Assembly (NCBI GenBank): GCA_049724395.1
Contig: JAUGWO010000048.1
Span: forward strand, 117,686 to 181,685
DNA from: Spongospora subterranea f. sp. subterranea
Taxonomy: Eukaryota; Endomyxa: Phytomyxea; Phytomyxea; Plasmodiophorida
Direction of reading: 5' to 3'
DNA length: 64,000 nt
Below are positions 58,101-64,000 of the stretch, piece by piece. Made by a program: the position numbers and the translations under genes. The stretch's first letter is position 1; each line of letters starts with the position of its first letter. The notes beneath the pieces were generated by a model. The model was not told where the DNA came from. It ran no database searches and was given only the letters and a program-made list of their open reading frames with translations.

Positions 58101-60475
58101 TCTGTGTATCTCCAGTGGTAATATCGCCAACATTCTTTTTCTAAATGGTGCCGATCCCACTATATCGGATAAATATGGGGACTCACCATTGCACGCTCGT
58201 TTGCCAACTGACATGTATGTCGCCCAAATCTCAAAAATATTCAAATATTTACTGATGTGCTCACAGGACAGACGAAATGATCATTTTGATGATCGAAAAT
58301 ATTGATGTCAACCACGTGAACAGGGATGGAAACACTCTTCTCCGATATGCAATTTTTGACAAACGGTTGGTCGTAATTAGTGTTGGATATTGATCAGCGC
58401 CTCAATAAAACTGATAATTTAGGGAAGTTTTGGTTAAACATCTGTTGAAGAGAGGCGCCGATCCTATCATTCCTGATCGGAATGGGAATTCAGCACTTCA
58501 CCTGGCAATACAGCGAGGACTGTATTATGAACAGTTCAAATGTTGATTTATCAAAATAGCTTATTAATATTTCTACAGAAGTGAGCAGATCATCATTGAT
58601 ATAATTGAAGCGGCGAGGCCAAAACCAATCCACCTTGTGCTCCAGAATCCGATGACAACACGATTCTATACATGTTTTATTCAACAATTGCTTAATCGCC
58701 TGTATATTGCTCATATATCGGTCTGGCACATTGAAGGCCCTGATTTGATCTCACAGAAACCGAGATGTCGTCTCTAAAATATTCGCTCTCTCATGCGACG
58801 CTATTAATCAATTCGAGGAACCAAATGGCCAAACTGCTTTCTTTTTGGCAGTTTATTTGAATCGGTTGGTCAAATCCTCTGTCTGGCTCTGATCAGCGAG
58901 TTCAATACTAAGGTCTCGTATCCCCAGTGTTGATATCGCCCAAATTCTGTTGGAGAACGGTGCCGATCCCACAATAGCGGATGATGATAGGAATACACCA
59001 TTGCACAGAGTTCAATTCTATCTACCCTGTGAGTTAAACAGATCTCACCAAACACTTCAACATTTACTGATGTTCTCACAGAACAGACGATTCTATTCTA
59101 TCAATGATACACAATATTGATATCAACCACCGGTACAATGATGGGTCCACTCTTTTCCATTGTGCTATTAAGTGTCGTCGGTTGGTCAATTGATATTGTG
59201 TGGACACTGATCGGCCCCTCAATAACACTGATTGGTTAGGGAAGTGGTGGTTATGAAATTGTTGAAGAGAGGCGCCAACCCCATTATTGCTGATTCTAAT
59301 GGGAATACAGCACTGCACCTGGCGATAGAGCATAATCTGTACACACCTTTAATCTTGTTATTTTTACCAAAAATCTCATGTTAAATCTCATAGAAGTGGA
59401 GAGACCATTATATCTATAGGACTTGAGGCGGCAACGCCAAGAACGGCCGATATTCTGGGTCAAGACGGGATGATGGATCCCTCAGTGTGTTCGAGTGGAG
59501 AGTTAGTTCATGATCGGCTGTATATTGTTGATGGGTGTGTCGAAATCATTGAAGTCGCTGATCTGATCTCACAGGGACCGAGATGTCAACCGTCAGGCGA
59601 CGTCAAAAATAATCAATTTCAGAAACCAAAAATGGCAAACTGCTCTGTTTCTGGCAGTTTACTCTTGCACGGTTGGTAGAAATTACAGTCTGGTTCTGAT
59701 CACATCTTCAATAATGAGTTTTTTGTATTTCCAGTTTTGATATTGTCCAGATTCTTCTGGAGAGAGGTGCCGATCCCAATATAGCAGATATTGATGGGAA
59801 CACACCATTGCACACCCATATGCCAACTGCATTGTATATCGCCAAATACCATCATATATTGAAATACCTAATCATGTGCCAACAGGACAGACGAAATCAT
59901 CATATCAATGATTGAAAATATTGATGTCAACCACGCGGGCAATGATGGGGCAACACTTCTTCATAGGGCTATTGAGTGTAATCGGTTGGTCGGGATTTGT
60001 ATTTGACACTGATCAGCCCCTCAAGAGAGCTGATGTTTTAGAGAAGTTGTGGTGAAGTATCTGTTGAAGAGAGGCGCCAATCCCCTTATCCCTGATCTTA
60101 ATGGGAATACAGCACTGCACCTGGCGATATATCATAACCTGTAGACTGCTATACTGTGTATGTAGTCAAAATATTTGATTGAGATTTCACAGAAGTAAGG
60201 AGATCATTATGGCTATCATTGAGGCGCCGTTCCTTCTTGTGGAACAAGATGAGATAAATGAACGTTATGGGGGATTGGGTGGATTCTTGATCTCTTTTGG
60301 CCTGTCAGTGTCAACATATATGTCCAAAACTCAACACCGCTGAACTTATATCAGGAACATTTGTCAACTATTCAGTGTGGACTGTCCAACAATAATCAAA
60401 CTCAAAAATCATAATGGTAAAACTGCTCTCAGTCTGGCAGTTTCGACCCATAGGTTGGTCAAATTTGCGCCTGAT
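55133..60475 (+). pseudogene. Secreted ankyrin-repeat gene of tandem intron-containing modules, partly decayed
   Basis: It opens at ATG 55133 with a signal-peptide-like N-terminus (NPIILIFGAVFLFQPLNGS). Ankyrin exons follow, for example GNVATILIDKGADIFTQDQF (55500s), TPLHFAVKFDR (55740s), DVVIKTLLNGGANFMIVNEY (55825s) and EEISQILLKHGADPT (56775s, repeated later). Introns begin GTTGGTC or GTAGACTG and end TTTCAG or CTCACAG, typically 45-60 nt. A module of about 480 bp with three introns repeats from about 56170, with copies starting near 56650, 57130 and 57540 and more diverged units to 60475. In the copy at about 57400 a 1-nt deletion (AGTCAGAGATC versus AGTGGAGAGATC) brings an early stop. 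The 3' end is lost where a DDE transposase begins. Confidence 0.65.
56170..57980 (+). repeat. Tandem array of about 480-bp ankyrin modules
   Basis: Two modules (about 56168-56646 and 56647-57126) are about 95% identical by eye, introns included. The third (57127-57538) has lost about 70 bp, and the fourth (57539-57980) is more diverged. Sharing of intron sequence shows recent duplication at DNA level. Confidence 0.85.
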
Positions 60476-60499
60476 CAACTCCATCGACTATGCTAAACT

Positions 60500-61750
60500 A
60501 ACGTCATTAAAGGGTTGATCTATTTGAGGTTCTATCGACTTGCTGGAGATGGAGAGTACAGTACGGGACACCTTAGCTCGACAATAATTATTGTTTCGAT
60601 TTGATATTGTAAACAATGCGCACGCACTTTGTATTATTGTTCGCAGTTTTTTATTATCGGCGCGTAGAAAATGACATTGAAAGTCAATCAAGTTCCGCAA
60701 ATACGGTAGTGACTCTGGTAGACTGCGGTGGCGTTTGTACTTTTTGACGGCGTATTCGGTTTGTCGGACAGAGAGCCTGTTACCAGAAGCGTCAACTATT
60801 CTATATGCGTCCATATATCGATAACACTTGCCGGCGAAGCGCCGGATTCGTTCTAGAGGAACCTGCTCCAACGCCTTCGGTACAACAATATGCAAATCTT
60901 TCCAAGAATAGGTGCAGTTGCATCGAGTGTAACTTTTGGCCGCAGCTTAATACATCTCGATAACATCAAACTCGCAATGAAATTTGGGCTAAAAATCAAC
61001 TATTCCGTCATGCTTTTCGACTGTTTCGACGATCCATTCTTTACTGACTTGGCTGAATCTTCTGAAGAAAGTAGTTTTCCCACAGGCCACGTTCATGCAG
61101 AATGGTTCTCAATCTTTGTGGACTCCCGCATTCGTCTGCATCATCTGTTCAACGCGTTGTCCCTGTTTCATGAACCATCGTGGATGCTGCAGTTTTACGT
61201 TCTTTCCACCATCATTCAGGTTCAAAACTTTAACATTTAACGCGTCAGGCGGCAATGCTCGATGATTCTGGGAGTTGTGGAACATTAGCAGCATTTTGCT
61301 TTTTGGATGCAAAATTCGAAAATCGGAATTGCTCGTTCTTGGATCTGTTTGACCAGGTCTTGGTTTGTCCAGAAGCCGTCCGCGTTCTTACCTGGCTTGA
61401 TGATAACCACAGTTTCAGTAGGAACTAGGGGATTTTCTGCTTGATCATTGCCTGTCAGTTTCATCGGTCCATGACATTCACAGATGAACTCGTTGACAAA
61501 ATTAAAATGCTCCTCCCTTCAATTCCGAAAAAATTTGGGTCGAATTGGTCGGTTATCCTGATCAAACCAAATCGTGCGTTTTCCCACATGAGCGCTAAAA
61601 CAAGATTCATCGTTCGTCACCAGAACAATTCTGCGCTCGTCATTTTCAAGATGCGGTTCAATTACCGCCAAGTACTGAATTCGCGGGCAGCAGGGCCATT
61701 TGCAGCGAAGTGTGTTGAGCAGTCATGGCATCTATTACATCACTAACAGC
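60500..61750 (-). mobile_element. Decayed DDE transposase, KFHCE family, copy 2
   Basis: Minus-strand order: ...FGLIRITDQFDPNFFGIEG (about 61580-61530), KVLNLNDGGKNVKLQHPRWFMK (61240-61170), PKFHCEFDVIEMY (about 60975-60935, catalytic Glu) and the C-terminal RIRRFAGKCYRYMDAYRI...QTEYAVKKYKRHR (60860-60730). It includes the C-terminal part missing from copy 1. Several stops and shifts. Its 3' end adjoins the truncated ankyrin gene. Confidence 0.75.
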
Positions 61751-63165
61751 AGGTTCAGGATTGAACGAGAAAGTACAGTATTAACTAAGCAACCGTGCTG
61801 CTTACAATGAAAAAATGCAAGAAAGGTCTGAGGATAACTGAACTCAATGCGAACAATCCTCCATAATAACTGTGGGTGGGCCTTCAATTGAATTCTTGAT
61901 TGAATAAGATTTCAAGATTAAATTCTGAGCCAAGTCCACAACAGACCGATGAGGCAAGAACGAAGCATCCTGACAAAGCAACGAGATTAGCAAGCCATAA
62001 CATTACACCAACATCCCGTGCCTGTTCAAGAAGTTGATGCTGATTATGCCGCATTGAACGGCAACTTGCTCTAGCACCGTCGTTGGGCTTGACCTTTGTA
62101 TCAACCCGCGACTGAAACTGTAGAAAGGAACAGGTTTTCAAACTGTCTGAAAGGGCGCGGACGCTAATGGTGCAGACGACTATTCAAGGGTTCGCTGTCA
62201 GGGAAATGCTATGGAATAATCGAAAACATACCAGCACACGGTGATGGTGACCTTTGTTCTGTTGCCGGAATAATGGCATCAAAAAATTCTGATGACACTG
62301 GTCTGCTGGAATCAACAAGTTCGACCTCTAATCGATGTCAAAACGTTTCGTCTTACCGTTGAAAGAGAATTGCACCCGGAACCTTTTATTAGTACTCTTT
62401 GATAAGTTCAAATGTTAGATTTGAGAAGCAATGGACGTGGTTACGTAAAAGATCACCTTAGAACAGCGCTTGCCGCATTGGCCGCAATAAAGGCAACCTC
62501 TTCTGATGAGTTTGGCGAATGTGATGTCGGCACTATGCAGGTTCCGAAACTGAGCAGGAGTGTCGTTCCGGGTGTCTTGACCCAACGGGAACATAAACTC
62601 TTTCGAATAGTGTTCCACAATGGCTGAGAACTCGTGGAACGACTCAAACGATTCGTAAGGATCAGCATCCTGTATAGAGATGCGGAGTCGGCTCAATGTC
62701 TCGACTCGAATCCACAAAGTTTGCTGAGTCACTCCGAGTCATTTTGAGTCGACTCCGAGTCATTACTTTTTTGCATAATGATTAGAGACGCACCCTGGCT
62801 TCGGGAAATTTCGGATTTTTATTTCAAATTTTCATGAAATCGTTCAACCATAATATTTACTCGTAATATATTTCTATTTAGCGGGGGTAAGTTTAAGCCA
62901 CGATTGTAACTCGCAGACTGCAGAAACACCGCCATCTCCGAGGCGTGCGCGCCTTTTCGAAACGGTTGTCCCCGCTCTTGAAAAGCTTGTTCCCTGGGAA
63001 CCGACGTGGACATATTGCTTAATAAGTAATCTTTGGCCATCAATGACACTCTGGGATACATGGAACAATTGAGTTTGAACCAAAACAAACGTCTCGACTG
63101 GACTGCTCAATTGACATGTTCGTCCCAATTGTCGTCAATAAGATGTAAAGTAACGACCATGTACC
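61751..63165. other. No firm gene; probably transposon-derived
   Basis: Minus frames 62141-61884, 62732-62415 and 63088-62819 are not recognised. A short direct repeat of ACTCCGAGTCATT lies near 62728-62762. Confidence 0.3.
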
Positions 63166-64000
63166 CTACAAGCGCTTAAGTTTGGTCGGGAAGTGTCGCC
63201 AAAACGTGAGGCATGGCAGGATGGGTGTTACGACGCTTTTAAACTGGATAGAGTAGCATTTGTCATTTTCCTGGGATGTTGCAAGAAAATTCTCCGCATT
63301 GACGGTGCAAATTGAAATTCGGGGCTCAGAATCGACGGAATTTGGTGTGTTTTTGAGCTCGGAACGTCGCGTTAGGCTACCAATAGACCAATCGATATCA
63401 GGATTGTGAAATGACCGCCACGAAATGCCAAGAATGATTGGGTGGTTTGGTGAATTAATGACGTTGAAGACTACTCGACTCTGGAACTGGGAAGCGACAG
63501 TAGTAAGTATTGGTATAGATTCAGAAGTAATAGGATTCAGCTGCCGCCCATCGACCACATTGACAGCGTCCGGACACAATTTCCGATTCAGTGGAACGGC
63601 GTTAATGTGGGCGAATGTTGCATCTACAAAAGAAGAGTTGCACCGCAATCGATAAGTAGTGTCGTGGTGAGAAGGCGAGTACCAATTTAAAGAGTAGCAT
63701 TGGCGGTGAGGGAACGGCTAGACAGCGATCGGGCATAATAAAGTGTGGACAAGCAGTGATGCGAGGATTCAGAAAGATTATTACGGTTTAGTGAGAGGTG
63801 GGGGAATCCGGCGTCCGTCACTCCTTCGCATTCTCGACCGTATCGCTCGATTCGGGCATGTCGCGATCCTGTGCCCTGTCTGCCGACAATACAAGCACAG
63901 GTTGTGAAGCATACAGCGGTCGCGTTCTGCCGGGGTCAGCTTTGATGCGCTGGTGGAGATGGCGTAAACGGCCTCAGGCTCACTTGGATAATTGCGGGCG
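63166..64000 (-). mobile_element. Ty3/gypsy retrotransposon fragment: gag zinc knuckle and protease
   Basis: From the right edge the minus frame gives a CCHC knuckle (CLYCRQTGHRIATC, about 63908-63867) with flanking MLHN and basic residues, typical of gypsy Gag. Near 63690-63660 is an aspartic-protease active site (LLIDCGA; usual form DSGA). After a frameshift the frame 63648-63166 reads SFVDATFAHINAVPL...VVDGRQL...PIILGISWRSFHNPDIDW, the retropepsin body and its C-terminal ILG.(D/S)WL..HNP.IDW block. No reverse transcriptase follows, so the element is truncated. It continues beyond the window. Confidence 0.75.

Overview
The window comes from an intron-rich nuclear eukaryotic genome, probably a microbial eukaryote. 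Genes are compact and cut by many short introns (mostly 45-250 nt, GT...AG). Housekeeping genes are purely eukaryotic (SRP receptor alpha, PIG-A, CCT theta, RNase P/MRP Rpp21), and about a third of the DNA is decayed eukaryotic transposons. I cannot fix the lineage from sequence alone. The mix of calponin-family, CRAL-TRIO and plant-type 7TM-RGS proteins with fungal/protist-style transposons fits an early-diverging fungus, a rhizarian or another protist. No tRNA, rRNA or CRISPR was seen.

Layout. 0-6 kb: a small secreted-protein gene, a dead PIF/Harbinger element and a rearranged Copia element with a large inverted repeat. 6-18.3 kb: gene island with a C1orf131-like nucleolar protein, a small membrane protein, a CRAL-TRIO lipid-binding protein, a calponin-family protein with a C-terminal zinc ribbon, SRP receptor alpha, a pair of unassigned overlapping loci with a 27-bp minisatellite, Rpp21 and a tail-anchored RWD protein. 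19-22.8 kb: Harbinger and tyrosine-recombinase remnants and hairpins. 22.8-26.7 kb: a polytopic membrane protein (INSIG-like at best) and an 11-exon PIG-A. 26.9-34 kb: a transposon graveyard (Penelope-like pieces, a 1.45 kb TIR element, piggyBac remnants). 34.9-36.2 kb: a CAMK-like kinase. 37.7-41.7 kb: zinc-finger genes. 42.5-43.7 kb: a dead DDE transposase.

44.1-50.1 kb holds three paralogous genes, each encoding a seven-helix membrane domain spliced in frame to an RGS domain, the architecture of Arabidopsis RGS1. Two are in tandem and the third is convergent with them. All three share intron positions and phases at the 7TM-RGS junction and within RGS. 50.7-53.7 kb is a 10-exon CCT theta gene. 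55.1-60.5 kb is a signal-peptide-bearing ankyrin-repeat gene built from tandem intron-containing modules, at least one frameshifted, and its 3' end runs into another dead DDE transposase (60.5-61.75 kb). The window ends in gag/protease of a Ty3/gypsy element.

Exon models were built by hand: I required GT...AG boundaries, matching phases and protein-family alignment. Coordinates of a multi-exon CDS are the outer limits; exons are listed in the evidence.
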